DNA from: SCRD01 sp046705285
GTDB taxonomy: Bacteria; Acidobacteriota; Terriglobia; UBA7540
Length of the DNA stretch: 41,871 nucleotides
Assembly: GCA_046705285.1 (NCBI GenBank)
Contig: JBJKQK010000159.1
Span: forward strand, 1-41,871
Direction of reading: 5' to 3'
Part shown: positions 16,331 to 24,205 of the stretch, piece after piece
Position numbering within the stretch: position 1 is the first letter of the stretch
Layout: every line of letters starts with the position of its first letter
Translations under genes and position numbers: made by a program
The notes under the pieces: generated by a model
What the model saw: the letters and a program-made list of their open reading frames with translations, nothing else
The model's database searches: none
What the model was told of the DNA's origin: nothing

Positions 16331-17272
16331 ATGAAAATCTTTGTCGCTGGCGGAACGGGAGTTCTGGGACGTGCAACGTTGAAGGCTCTAGTCGGGGCAG
16401 GGCACGTGGTTCGCGCCACAGCCCGAGGCGACGAAAAGGCTGAGATTGTTAGAAGCCTTGGAGCCGAGCCGGTCCAATTGGATCTTTTTGACCCGAAGGA
16501 GGTGCGCCAGGCGGTTGCCGGGTCAGAGGCGCTCCTGCGGCTGACCACCAAAATCCCGCCTATTGCGAAAATGCGTGAACATGCCGCTTGGCAGGAAACC
16601 AACCTCCTGCGGACCGAGGGCGCGCGCATCCTTGTGGACGCGGCCCTGGCGGAAGGAGTGCAGGTCTACATTCACGAATCCGTTACCTTCGTTTACGCGG
16701 ACGGCGGGACGCAGTGGATCACTGAAGACGCTCCCACCGATGACGCCGAGAGCGAGATCCTGCGCTCCGCACTCGACGGCGAGAAGGAGGCGGCCCGCTT
16801 CTCAAGTTCCGGGGGACGTGGAATCGTTCTTCGCTTCGGCGGGTTCTACGGCGCCGAATCGAATCTGACAACCGACATGATCAGCATGATGAGGCGGCGC
16901 CTTCTGGTCCAGCCTGGGCCGGGCTCCAATTTCATCTCTTCCATCTATATCCCGGATGCTGGCAGCGCCGTGCTGGCGTCTCTCAAGCTTCCCGCCGCAA
17001 CCTACAACGTAGTTGACGAAAACCCCGTCCGCTTCAAGGATTATATGCAGACACTTGCCGATGCCGTCCACGTGCCCTCTCCGTTCCGGGTCCCGGGCGC
17101 GCTGGGCAAGGCCACTTTCGGAGGCGTCTGGAGCTACCTCTCGCGCTCGCAGCGGGTCTCCAACGCCCGTTTCAAGAAAGCTTCCGGCTGGAAACCCAGC
17201 GTCCCCAGCGTCTCAGAAGGGTGGCCACTCGTTGCTGCCGCCCTCTCTGCTGGGAGCCTCAAGCAGCAGTAG
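16331..17272 (+). CDS. NAD(P)-binding epimerase/dehydratase-like protein (extended/atypical SDR)
   Basis: This 313-residue protein has an N-terminal Rossmann fold: GGTGVLG at 7-13, an Arg-containing VRATARGDEKA after the second strand and LDLFDP after the third. The region near residue 117 has ESVTFVYADG, where classical SDRs carry a Ser/Tyr triad; no YxxxK is obvious, so it is probably an atypical SDR or NmrA-like protein. The C-terminal part (RFKDYMQTLADAV, then RVSNARFKKASGWKPSVPSV) resembles nucleoside-diphosphate-sugar epimerases. GGAGG lies 5 nt before the ATG. The substrate is unknown. The IS21 element inserted about 115 bp downstream of its stop. Confidence 0.8.
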   Translation: MKIFVAGGTGVLGRATLKALVGAGHVVRATARGDEKAEIVRSLGAEPVQLDLFDPKEVRQAVAGSEALLRLTTKIPPIAKMREHAAWQETNLLRTEGARILVDAALAEGVQVYIHESVTFVYADGGTQWITEDAPTDDAESEILRSALDGEKEAARFSSSGGRGIVLRFGGFYGAESNLTTDMISMMRRRLLVQPGPGSNFISSIYIPDAGSAVLASLKLPAATYNVVDENPVRFKDYMQTLADAVHVPSPFRVPGALGKATFGGVWSYLSRSQRVSNARFKKASGWKPSVPSVSEGWPLVAAALSAGSLKQQ

Positions 17273-17378
17273 GTGGGGCGTGGCTCCGAACTGGTTTCCG
17301 ACAGCTGGTCCTTTTTTTCTTGCCAGAGGGACCCGCCAAGCCCGAATTCATTTCCAGCATGAGCTTCCGCGCTTGTCG

Positions 17379-17387
17379 ATGTTGGCA
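17379..17387. repeat. Target-site duplication, left copy
   Basis: ATGTTGGCA lies immediately outside the left end of the IS21 element and is repeated exactly at 20901-20909 outside the right end. The bases beyond differ, so the duplication is 9 bp. Confidence 0.88.
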
Positions 17388-17440
17388 TGTCGGGGCCGGT
17401 GAAAAAGAACATCGGTTCTGCCGGTTTGATGGACAACAGT
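17388..17440 (+). repeat. IS21 left terminal inverted repeat (53 bp)
   Basis: It matches the reverse complement of 20848-20900 at 45 of 53 positions. Conserved blocks include AAAGAACATC (17404-17413) and GCCGGTTTGATG (17420-17431). The AAAGAACA core recurs in the three internal repeats, as expected for transposase binding sites. Confidence 0.9.
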
Positions 17441-17529
17441 CCCGTTGGCGGGGAGGTGGTACCACTCTAAAAGAGATTCTATAGGAACCGATTTTTTTCG
17501 TTGTTGCGGTCGGGTTCGACGGCGCTTCC

Positions 17530-17558
17530 GGTCAGAATGAACGGTTTCGATTCTGACC
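17530..17558 (+). promoter_or_regulatory. Stem-loop just upstream of the first IS ORF
   Basis: GGTCAGAAT (17530-17538) and ATTCTGACC (17550-17558) form a perfect 9-bp stem with an 11-nt loop, 12 nt before the ATG at 17571. In an mRNA entering from outside, it could mask translation of the element's genes, a device known in other insertion sequences. Its role here is inference. Confidence 0.45.
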
Positions 17559-17570
17559 CGGAGCCGCCTG

Positions 17571-18065
17571 ATGAATGATCGCCGTTGTTGTTACTGCCAG
17601 CAAGTTTTCCACCCTTCTCCTTATCGTCCTCAGCAAGCTATTTGCAGCCAAGCGTCCTGCCAGCGGCAACGCCGCCGCGAATATCATCGCAGCAAGATTC
17701 AGTCCGATCCCCTCTACGCTGATACCGTGATGCGCAGTCGGAAAAAATGGCGGGACGCACACCCCGGCTACCAGAAGCAGTACTGGTACACCCACCCGAA
17801 GGCCGCCGAGCGCAACCGCCAGCAGCAACGTCGGCGCGACCAAGGCCGTCGTCTCCAGCATCTTGTAAAGAACAACTTAGCTTTGGACCTAAAGCATTCT
17901 CCTGCCGACGTTTGGCTGGTGGGCCCGGTGGCCGACGAGCTTGTAAAGAACAACTTAGCTCGCTCCCAACTCTTGATTTTTCAACCTGCTGCGCTTCCCG
18001 TGGCGGTAGGAGCCACTGCTTGTAAAGAACAACCCTCTGGTGTTCGACCGGGCGGCGGTTTATAA
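17571..18065 (+). CDS. IS21-associated zinc-finger-like accessory protein
   Basis: The 164-residue protein has an N-terminal Cys motif (C6, C7, C9, C25, C30) followed by a strongly basic stretch (RQRRREYHR; RSRKKWRDAHP; NRQQQRRRDQGRR), suggesting nucleic-acid binding. The C-terminal half contains VKNNLA twice (about 98-103 and 124-129), and these are simply the translation of DNA repeats that are probably transposase binding sites. Similar ORFs sit before istA in some environmental IS21 elements (from memory). It ends 7 nt before the istA ATG, so they are co-transcribed. GGAG lies 9 nt before its ATG. Whether the protein helps transposition or is only a by-product of the end repeats is unknown. 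Confidence 0.65.
   Translation: MNDRRCCYCQQVFHPSPYRPQQAICSQASCQRQRRREYHRSKIQSDPLYADTVMRSRKKWRDAHPGYQKQYWYTHPKAAERNRQQQRRRDQGRRLQHLVKNNLALDLKHSPADVWLVGPVADELVKNNLARSQLLIFQPAALPVAVGATACKEQPSGVRPGGGL
17862..17882 (+). repeat. IS21 internal repeat, copy 1
   Basis: CTTGTAAAGAACAACTTAGCT is the first of three copies of the 15-bp core CTTGTAAAGAACAAC. The AAAGAACA core is shared with both terminal repeats, so this is a likely IstA binding site. Confidence 0.75.
17940..17960 (+). repeat. IS21 internal repeat, copy 2
   Basis: This copy is identical to copy 1 over 21 bp and lies 78 bp further on. Confidence 0.75.
18019..18033 (+). repeat. IS21 internal repeat, copy 3
   Basis: This copy shares the 15-bp core CTTGTAAAGAACAAC, 79 bp after copy 2, in a different reading frame of the accessory ORF and just before istA. 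Confidence 0.7.
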
Positions 18066-18072
18066 GCGAGGC

Positions 18073-19668
18073 ATGCTGAGAACGGATCAGATCAACGAAA
18101 TACACCGGCTGGCCTCGGGCGAACATTGGTCCATGCGACGCATCGCTCGCGAGCTTCGCATGGACACCCGCACCGTCAAGAAGTATCTCCAAACGCCGGT
18201 GCCCGCGCCGATCCGCCGCCCTCGCCCGTCGAAGCTCGATCGCTTTAAGCCGCTCATTGCCGACCTGCTCGAACAGGACCCGCGCGCTCCGGGCGTCGTC
18301 GTCCTTGACCGTCTGCGAGCGGCGGGCTTCGCAGGCGGCCACAGCATCTTCCGCGATTATCTCAAGCAAGTGCGAGCGTCGGGCTCCGCCCCGCGCGCCT
18401 TCGTGCGCATGGAACCGGCGGCCGGCGAACGGTTCGCGATTGATTGGGGCCACTTCGGAGCGCTCGACTATCAAGGCGACAAACGCAAGCTCTACGCCTT
18501 CGCCTTGATTGAAGCGCACAGCCGGATGCTCTATGTCGAGTTCACCCATTCGCAGAGCTTCGAGACCTTCGTACGCGCGCATCAGCATGCCTTCGCCATC
18601 CTGGGCGGCGTCGCCAGAGAATGTTGGTACGACAATCTACTGACCGTCGTCGCCGAACACGACGGCCGCCTGGTGCGTTTCAACCCGCGCTTCCTGGCCT
18701 TCGCCCGCGAGTACGGATTCTATCCGCGCGCCTGCAACCCGCGGGCGGCCTGGGAAAAGGGAAAAGTCGAAGCCGCGATTGGCTACCTGCGCTCGAACTT
18801 CTGGCCGCTGCGATCCTTTCGGGACCTCACCGATGTGAACGGCCAGGTGCGCCGGTGGCTGGCCGAAACCGCCAACGCGCGCCTGCATCGGGAAACCCGC
18901 CAGCGCCCTTTGGATCGCTTCCGGCCCGACTGCCTGCGGCCGCTGCCGGCACTCGCGCCCGATTACCGCGACACGGCCGAAGTCTTCGTCCACAAAGACC
19001 TGCGCTGGCATTTCGACTCGAACCACTACTGCGCTCCGGCCCGCTTCGTCGGGCAACGTCTGATCGCCAAAGCGGATGCGTCTTCCGTCACACTCTTTGC
19101 TCCGGAGGGCAGCGAGATCGTCCGCTACGCGCGATCCTTCCGGCGCGGCCAGACGTTCGGCGCCGAGCATTTCGAGCGAGAGCTGCTCGCGGCGCGCCCC
19201 GCCGCCCGGTGTTCCCAGGCGCAACAGCGGCTGGTCGCCTTGCTACGAGGCGTGTGTCCGGAAGCCACCGTGGAAGCGTATCTTCGTGGCTTGGTCGACG
19301 CGGGCCGCTCGCTGTTGCGGGAGCTTCATGAACTCCTGGATCTGGTTCGGGCTTACCGTCCCGAACAAGTCGCGGCGGCACTGGAAACAGCTCTCGCCGC
19401 CCGCGCCTTCGGGGCCCACTACATCGCGCATCTGCTGCGCCAACTCACACCGCCGCGCCCTCAGCAGCCGCCCTTGCAGCTTCGTGATCCGAAGCTCAAT
19501 CAGCTCGCGACCGACCCCCTCGACTTGCTCGACTATGACGCCTTCAACCTGGAGGCGCGAAAGGAATCTCGCGATGACCCTGGAAGAGAAACTGCGCCAC
19601 CTGACCCTGACCACGATGGCCGAGAACCTGGAAACGGTGACGGCTCAGGCGGCGAAGGAGAATCTTAG
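18073..19668 (+). CDS. istA: IS21-family transposase IstA
   Basis: This 531-residue DDE transposase has an N-terminal helix-turn-helix (about 16-40, WSMRRIARELRMDTRTVKKYL) and an rve-type catalytic domain. The catalytic residues are Asp124 in FAIDWGHFG, Asp187 in CWYDNLLTVV and Glu233 in EKGKVEAAIGYLR. A beta-barrel region follows (from about 285, FDSNHYCAPARFVGQRL). The ATG at 18073, after GCGAGG, gives the usual IstA N-terminus; the frame also has a GTG at 18040. Its 3' end overlaps istB by 95 nt. All catalytic residues are present, so the enzyme looks functional. Confidence 0.94.
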   Translation: MLRTDQINEIHRLASGEHWSMRRIARELRMDTRTVKKYLQTPVPAPIRRPRPSKLDRFKPLIADLLEQDPRAPGVVVLDRLRAAGFAGGHSIFRDYLKQVRASGSAPRAFVRMEPAAGERFAIDWGHFGALDYQGDKRKLYAFALIEAHSRMLYVEFTHSQSFETFVRAHQHAFAILGGVARECWYDNLLTVVAEHDGRLVRFNPRFLAFAREYGFYPRACNPRAAWEKGKVEAAIGYLRSNFWPLRSFRDLTDVNGQVRRWLAETANARLHRETRQRPLDRFRPDCLRPLPALAPDYRDTAEVFVHKDLRWHFDSNHYCAPARFVGQRLIAKADASSVTLFAPEGSEIVRYARSFRRGQTFGAEHFERELLAARPAARCSQAQQRLVALLRGVCPEATVEAYLRGLVDAGRSLLRELHELLDLVRAYRPEQVAAALETALAARAFGAHYIAHLLRQLTPPRPQQPPLQLRDPKLNQLATDPLDLLDYDAFNLEARKESRDDPGRETAPPDPDHDGREPGNGDGSGGEGES

Positions 19669-20323
19669 CTTCGCGGCCGCTCTCGAACGCTTCGCGGACC
19701 TGGAACTGGAAGCCCGCCGTCAGCGTTCGATCGAGCGCCGTTTTAAGCTCTCGCATCTTCCCGCTCAGCCCGTGCTCGACCAGTTCCGCTTCGCCCACCA
19801 CAAATCGCGTCAGCAGGCCAAGAACCGCATCCTTCGCCTGCTCGACCTCGACTTCTTAAAGCAAGGCACCAGCATCGTCATCATCGGCAATCCCGGCGTC
19901 GGTAAAACCTTCTTGGCGCACATCCTTGGCTGGCGCGCTTGCCAGGCCAACGTGCGCGTCCTGTTCACCACCGCCATGGACATGCTCAATCAACTGCTCG
20001 CTTCCCAGGTCGATCATTCCCTGGTGCGCAAGCTCAAGACTTACACCGAACCGCCTTTTTTATTGATTGACGAGCTGGGCTATCTGGCGCTCGACCAGGA
20101 AACCTCGAATCTTTTCTACCAAGTCATCTCCACCCGGCACGCCCGCAAGCGGAGCACGCTGATTACAACGAATACCGCGTTCTCCGAATGGGGCAATATT
20201 CTGCACAACACCACCATCGCCGCCGCCATCGCCGACCGGCTGGTGGAAAACTCCGAGATCTTTCTGCTGGGGGGAGAAAGCCTTCGCAAAGCTCAGAAGG
20301 ACCCGCCGCCCTCGGCGGCCTGA
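19574..20323 (+). CDS. istB: IS21-family ATPase helper IstB
   Basis: This 249-residue AAA+ ATPase remodels target DNA and activates IstA. Walker A is GNPGVGKT at 105-112, Walker B is FLLIDELGYL at 162-171, and the C-terminal part (STLITTNTAFSEWGNILHN, then AAAIADRLVENSEIFLLGG) is characteristic of IstB. The ATG at 19574 has AAGGAA 7 nt upstream and begins at the standard MTLEEKLRHL. The open frame extends far upstream within istA and is not used. The overlap with istA implies coupled translation. Confidence 0.94.
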   Translation: MTLEEKLRHLTLTTMAENLETVTAQAAKENLSFAAALERFADLELEARRQRSIERRFKLSHLPAQPVLDQFRFAHHKSRQQAKNRILRLLDLDFLKQGTSIVIIGNPGVGKTFLAHILGWRACQANVRVLFTTAMDMLNQLLASQVDHSLVRKLKTYTEPPFLLIDELGYLALDQETSNLFYQVISTRHARKRSTLITTNTAFSEWGNILHNTTIAAAIADRLVENSEIFLLGGESLRKAQKDPPPSAA

Positions 20324-20422
20324 TCGGGCGGGTTCTTCTCAGGCGCCGCGCTGTGATGATCGCCTGCCGGGAGGAGTCCCGCGGGTAACCCCACAACGGC
20401 GCTGCCGACGGGACAGGGACCC

Positions 20423-20449
20423 GCTCGCCCCGATCTGATCGGGGCGAGC
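20423..20449 (+). terminator. Strong hairpin after istB
   Basis: GCTCGCCCCGATC (20423-20435) and GATCGGGGCGAGC (20437-20449) are perfectly complementary; sterically, 11-12 bp would form with a 3-5-nt loop. A TTTTT run occurs about 10 nt after the stem. It probably ends or attenuates the istA-istB transcript. Confidence 0.5.
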
Positions 20450-20468
20450 CCCTTCCCATTTTTCACCT

Positions 20469-20756
20469 ATGTTCAACTTCAGCGCCAATCATCTGTTCTT
20501 GCTCTCACGGAAGGAGTACCGATCGTGCGCGGTGTTGCTGCTGCTGGACCGCGACACGCAGCGCGTCTATCGGCTGCACGACTTCACCCAAGCCCACCAT
20601 CTTGTGCCTGGCCAGGCCTACTGCGTGGCGGGCAAAGTCAACAGCGCCGATAAGCTTTACCTGGTGATTGAATCGGTCCGGCCCGACACCAAACACGCCC
20701 GGTCCTCTGCCCTTCTCACTCCCGCTGACGGCGCAGGAGAGAATCCCTTGGCCTGA
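20469..20756 (+). CDS. Small unknown ORF inside the IS21 element, after istB
   Basis: This 95-residue frame lies between the istB terminator-like hairpin and the right terminal repeat. The translation alternates hydrophobic and polar residues (CAVLLLLDRDTQRVYRLHDF; YCVAGKVNSADKLYLVIESV), as in a small beta-rich domain, and its composition looks protein-like. No family was recognised. There is no clear ribosome site before the ATG. It could be a passenger gene, an accessory protein or a chance frame. Confidence 0.45.
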   Translation: MFNFSANHLFLLSRKEYRSCAVLLLLDRDTQRVYRLHDFTQAHHLVPGQAYCVAGKVNSADKLYLVIESVRPDTKHARSSALLTPADGAGENPLA

Positions 20757-20847
20757 ATTCATTCGCGCCGGGCAATTCGACTCCCAGGCTGCACTGCTGA
20801 GTCAGGCAACCTCGCAGACGTGCGCTCGCTCTTCCTTATTTACACCC

Positions 20848-20900
20848 ACTGATGTTCATCAAACCGGCACAACTGATGTTCTTTCTCGCCGGCGCGGACA
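20848..20900 (-). repeat. IS21 right terminal inverted repeat (53 bp)
   Basis: Read on the minus strand, it begins TGTCCGCGCCGGCG and matches the left end at 45 of 53 positions. The mismatches are at repeat positions 5, 7, 13, 16, 27, 31, 45 and 49. Confidence 0.9.
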
Positions 20901-20909
20901 ATGTTGGCA
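20901..20909. repeat. Target-site duplication, right copy
   Basis: ATGTTGGCA directly follows the right end of the element and is identical to 17379-17387. Confidence 0.88.
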
Positions 20910-21126
20910 AGGACAAATGTCGGGCCGTACGCGATTTCGTCGCGTTCGACTACCCTTCAACCATTCTGATGTCATTCGCTTCAGCACACCGTGCTGCGTT
21001 ATAGCCTTTGCGGAATCTATCATCAGGGATTGGTGAACCCCGGTGCAGACGATGCCGCAGCTACTGTCAGCCAGACCCTGACCGCCAGTGAAACGAAGAT
21101 CGCTGTTCGAATCGGGATGGTCGAGG

Positions 21127-22800
21127 CTAGCGCTGCGCCTGTTGCTGCACCGCTTTGGCGTGATACCGGGTCAGGTAGGGGATCAGCGGCGTCACCTCGA
21201 AAGGCATTTTATCCTTGGCTGTGATCAGATTGACCGGTTTGGATTTCATCAAACTGATCTGGTCGTTCCAGGCATTCACCTTGATGCGAGCGCCGAGCGG
21301 CAGCGCAGCAATCTGCTTAAGGGAATTGGGTTCCAGTTTTGGAGCGCCCTGCAACAGTTCGGCCATCTGGATCTGGTGTTTCTTATCAATCAGGCGGTTG
21401 CCCAGATGCGCGCCGAACAGGTTGGGCGTCTCCGGCGCGATCTCTGCCATCGCTTCCAGGAATAGTCCGGCCTTGCCCAGTTTGTTCTTGTAGGGAGAGT
21501 TTTCAAGCAACTTGATGGCTTCCGAATCGGCGGCTTCTTCGTCCTGCTTGCTGTGGGCAAAGTCGAACTTCTTCAGGAGTTGGGTATCGGATATCATCAT
21601 GCGGTCATAAAAAGCGTACTTGGTGTTGATGGTATCGCCGAGCACGATGTGCGCCAGTTCATGCGCCAGGATCATGGCCAGGCTGGCTTCATCCGGCAGC
21701 ACGTCGATCAGGCCTTTGCTCAGCACGATGGTGTCGCCAATGTTGAAGGATTCCAGCGGATAGGTCAGCATAACGCGGCAGTGAACCGGAGGCAGGTTGT
21801 CCAGGTGGTTGGTGACGATAAGATTGTTGACAACCGTTTCGAGCACCTTGTCCACTGGTCCCGGCGGAGCCAGCAGACCGCCCTTCTGCAGGCGGTTCAG
21901 GACGTTTTCCTCGGCCTCGTGCCGCCAGTCACGCTCGCTCTGGAGCGGTGAATTGTCATGCGAAGTGGTGCTAGCGTCCTCGACCGGCGTCTTGGCATCC
22001 ACGAGGATTCGCGTCAGCTCCTGGTTGGGAGTGGTTGTCTTGAGGATGTACCCCCAAAGACGAGTCTGCGACCTGAAGCCCAGTTGGGGCACGCCGTACT
22101 TGGCAAGGTTAGTCTCTTCGCTGTAAACGTAAACGGGCAGCCAAAGCCCCGGCTGAAGATTTTCCCGCCAACTGTCAAAGTGGAAGTTGAAGTTGCTGTG
22201 CCGCCCGTAAACTCCGTTGAAGCGGACAATGTGATACCCCTGGTCCTCCACCCAGATGCGGCCTTCGAACAGACCTTTCCCGGCGTTTGGACGAGGCCTG
22301 ACGTCAAACACCAGGCAGCGAACCTGGCCCAGAAATACGCGCCCCACAAACTCAAATTGGTAGTGCTGCAGGTCAAAATCCTGCGGATCGAGAAAGATGG
22401 GATAGGCAAAAGTTCCCGGCTTGAGCTGGAAGGAAATCATGTGAAGGATGGGTCCATAAAGGAGCACTTTGCTCATAAGGCCACCCAAAGTAAACCCGTG
22501 CGATGGCAAAAAAGAGCTTTCAACCAGGCCGTTCTTGACTTCCAGGCGCCCCAGAAAATAGTCGTCGCCGACGATCCTCTTCTTGCCATTCTTGTCCATG
22601 TGTATTTCCTGGATGTAGGTCTCAACGCGGGGGCTGTATTGACTGAATGTTTTGACCAGTTGTCTTTCCTGGGTAACGATCTTCTCCAGCACCTGTCGGA
22701 CGACGCCGGATGGTTGTGCCGGTTCCTGTGCGGATAGAGGTGCTGCCGCTGCCAGAACCGTCAGCAGTACCGCGATCGCGACTTGCCTGAGTGCCTTCAT
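21127..22800 (-). CDS. M48-family zinc metalloprotease, exported
   Basis: The 557-residue protein has a signal peptide (MKALRQVAIAVLLTVLAAAAPLSA). Residues about 35-270 form a domain of unknown function. The M48 peptidase domain follows, with the zinc motif HELAH at 380-384 and the third ligand Glu in SKQDEEAADSEAIKLL downstream. M48 periplasmic enzymes such as BepA degrade or assist outer-membrane proteins. The long N-terminal region distinguishes it from BepA and resembles exported acidobacterial M48 proteins. It starts 21 bp after the stop of the TonB-like gene, so the two are probably co-transcribed. Confidence 0.87.
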   Translation of the reverse strand: MKALRQVAIAVLLTVLAAAAPLSAQEPAQPSGVVRQVLEKIVTQERQLVKTFSQYSPRVETYIQEIHMDKNGKKRIVGDDYFLGRLEVKNGLVESSFLPSHGFTLGGLMSKVLLYGPILHMISFQLKPGTFAYPIFLDPQDFDLQHYQFEFVGRVFLGQVRCLVFDVRPRPNAGKGLFEGRIWVEDQGYHIVRFNGVYGRHSNFNFHFDSWRENLQPGLWLPVYVYSEETNLAKYGVPQLGFRSQTRLWGYILKTTTPNQELTRILVDAKTPVEDASTTSHDNSPLQSERDWRHEAEENVLNRLQKGGLLAPPGPVDKVLETVVNNLIVTNHLDNLPPVHCRVMLTYPLESFNIGDTIVLSKGLIDVLPDEASLAMILAHELAHIVLGDTINTKYAFYDRMMISDTQLLKKFDFAHSKQDEEAADSEAIKLLENSPYKNKLGKAGLFLEAMAEIAPETPNLFGAHLGNRLIDKKHQIQMAELLQGAPKLEPNSLKQIAALPLGARIKVNAWNDQISLMKSKPVNLITAKDKMPFEVTPLIPYLTRYHAKAVQQQAQR

Positions 22801-22821
22801 GCTTTTCCCCTCTCTGATCGG

Positions 22822-24075
22822 TCAATAAGCGAGCTGAAAGATGATGTGTACCGTTGCGGTGGAATCAACCGGCCGGCCGTTGCGCTCGGCCGGCTTGAAT
22901 TTGATCTGCTCAGCTGCCCGGATCGCCGCTGCGTCCATGCCGTGGCCGAGCCCGTGTTCTACCTTCAGCACGCGCAAATTCCCCGAGGCTCCGAAGAGAA
23001 CGCTAAGGATGACCTGGCCTTGAATGTGCTCGCGCCGTGCCTCGGGCGGGTAGACCGGGTTGGGCTTTGAGAGAATGACGACCGGCTTAAACGCTGCTTC
23101 CTGCGCTGCGGAGTGGATTTGGGAAGCTCTTTTTTCAGCAATCACGGTGCCGAAGCCTGCCTCGTGCACGGTCTGCGGAGCAGCGGCGCTCGGGCGGTTT
23201 CCCGTAGCCTCGCCAATGCCATTGCCGAATCCCGCGCTGGCAACCGTCCCTCGAACACCCTGTGCTCCGCCGGTTCCGTTTCCGTGGCCTGGCCCTATGG
23301 GCAAATCGAAGGATCCTAGCTGGGCGACGCGGGTGTGGCTGTCGGCTGAGGGATTGTTGGGGATTCCATTTCTGGCTCCAAAACCACCTGTTTGCACCTT
23401 GCGTAACGGGCGATTGATGGTTCCTTTGGCCATGCTGCCGGGATCGAACGAGCCCGTATGAATCATGGCGATCTGTTGCTGGCGATGCGCCTTTGCGGCA
23501 GGCGTGAACCTGCCCATGTGCACCATTGCCCTCTGCTGCTTGGGAGTCTGTTGATACACCTTGGAGGTAGAAAAAGTTTCTGCGGGCTTAGGCATAGGCG
23601 GTGTTTCAGGAAGCTGAATCTTGGGCCGCGGGATTTCCGGAACCTTGAGATGCGTGATCACCGGCTTTTGAATCTTTTCCTGGTGTATGCTCGGCAAGAC
23701 AGGTGTTGCTGGGATATGTGGTAGGCCCGGGCGCTCCAGGAGCCTGGGCGGTTCTTTGACGGCTGCGGAGTGGGCCAGATGGAAGTAGAGTACCTCTTCT
23801 CTTGCCATCTGCGTAACAGGCTTGGGCGGCAGGCTCATTAGCGCCCAAAGCATGATTGCCACTGCGAAGGCTTCGAAAACGGGGCTAAGGCCCACTACCA
23901 GCCAGCGGCGCTTGCGGTCTTCCGGTGATGAACTCAGCAGGTTGAACTGCGGTCCTGCGGACGTGCCCTTGGGTTGTTTTTTATCACCGCTGCCGCCGTT
24001 AGCGTGCGGACCATCGGATGAGGTGGAAAAGCGCCGTTCCCCTGTGGGCCTGTTAAATGCCGGTCTTGCTCCCAA
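22822..24075 (-). CDS. TonB-like protein with repeated V-x-x-G-x-F linker
   Basis: This 417-residue protein has a 57-residue cytoplasmic N-terminus, one membrane helix at about 58-82 and a Pro-rich stretch (110-170). A linker with six V/I-x(2-3)-G-x-F units follows (about 185-190, 205-210, 227-232, 250-256, 278-283 and 303-308). The C-terminus is a TonB domain (about 330-417: NPVYPPEARREHIQGQVILSV and so on). The start is a TTG at 24075; any later start would cut into the membrane anchor. It is followed at 21 bp by the M48 protease. The repeated linker is unlike the Pro-Lys linkers of classical TonB. Confidence 0.82.
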   Translation of the reverse strand: MGARPAFNRPTGERRFSTSSDGPHANGGSGDKKQPKGTSAGPQFNLLSSSPEDRKRRWLVVGLSPVFEAFAVAIMLWALMSLPPKPVTQMAREEVLYFHLAHSAAVKEPPRLLERPGLPHIPATPVLPSIHQEKIQKPVITHLKVPEIPRPKIQLPETPPMPKPAETFSTSKVYQQTPKQQRAMVHMGRFTPAAKAHRQQQIAMIHTGSFDPGSMAKGTINRPLRKVQTGGFGARNGIPNNPSADSHTRVAQLGSFDLPIGPGHGNGTGGAQGVRGTVASAGFGNGIGEATGNRPSAAAPQTVHEAGFGTVIAEKRASQIHSAAQEAAFKPVVILSKPNPVYPPEARREHIQGQVILSVLFGASGNLRVLKVEHGLGHGMDAAAIRAAEQIKFKPAERNGRPVDSTATVHIIFQLAY

Positions 24076-24205
24076 TTAAGCCGCCTTTGTGGACAAAACA
24101 TGTCCCAAGAGGCCTTCGTCCCTTTCCTCCCCCCACTTGATTAGACTTTTATCACAATTCCCCCTCAGTCGCAAGCAATGGTTTACCAGTTGGTATCTGG
24201 AACGA

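Larger units (their letters stand above)
17388..20900 (+). mobile_element. IS21-family insertion sequence, complete, 3513 bp
   Basis: Both ends are seen directly. The left end begins TGTCGGGGCCGG and the right end, read inward, begins TGTCCGCGCCGG. They form terminal inverted repeats of 53 bp with 45 matches. A perfect 9-bp direct repeat, ATGTTGGCA, flanks the element. Inside, in order, are a zinc-finger-like ORF (17571-18065) with three AAAGAACA-type repeats, istA (18073-19668), istB (19574-20323) and a small unknown ORF (20469-20756). The istA/istB overlap is typical of IS21. Intact ORFs and a perfect duplication suggest a fairly recent and possibly active insertion. IS21 elements usually duplicate 4-8 bp, so 9 bp is slightly long. 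Confidence 0.93.

Noticed and set aside
20918..20927. TGTCGGGCCG just outside the right target duplication, resembling the IS left end
   Set aside because: Similarity stops after about 10 bases; no AAAGAACA core follows, so it is not a second IS end.
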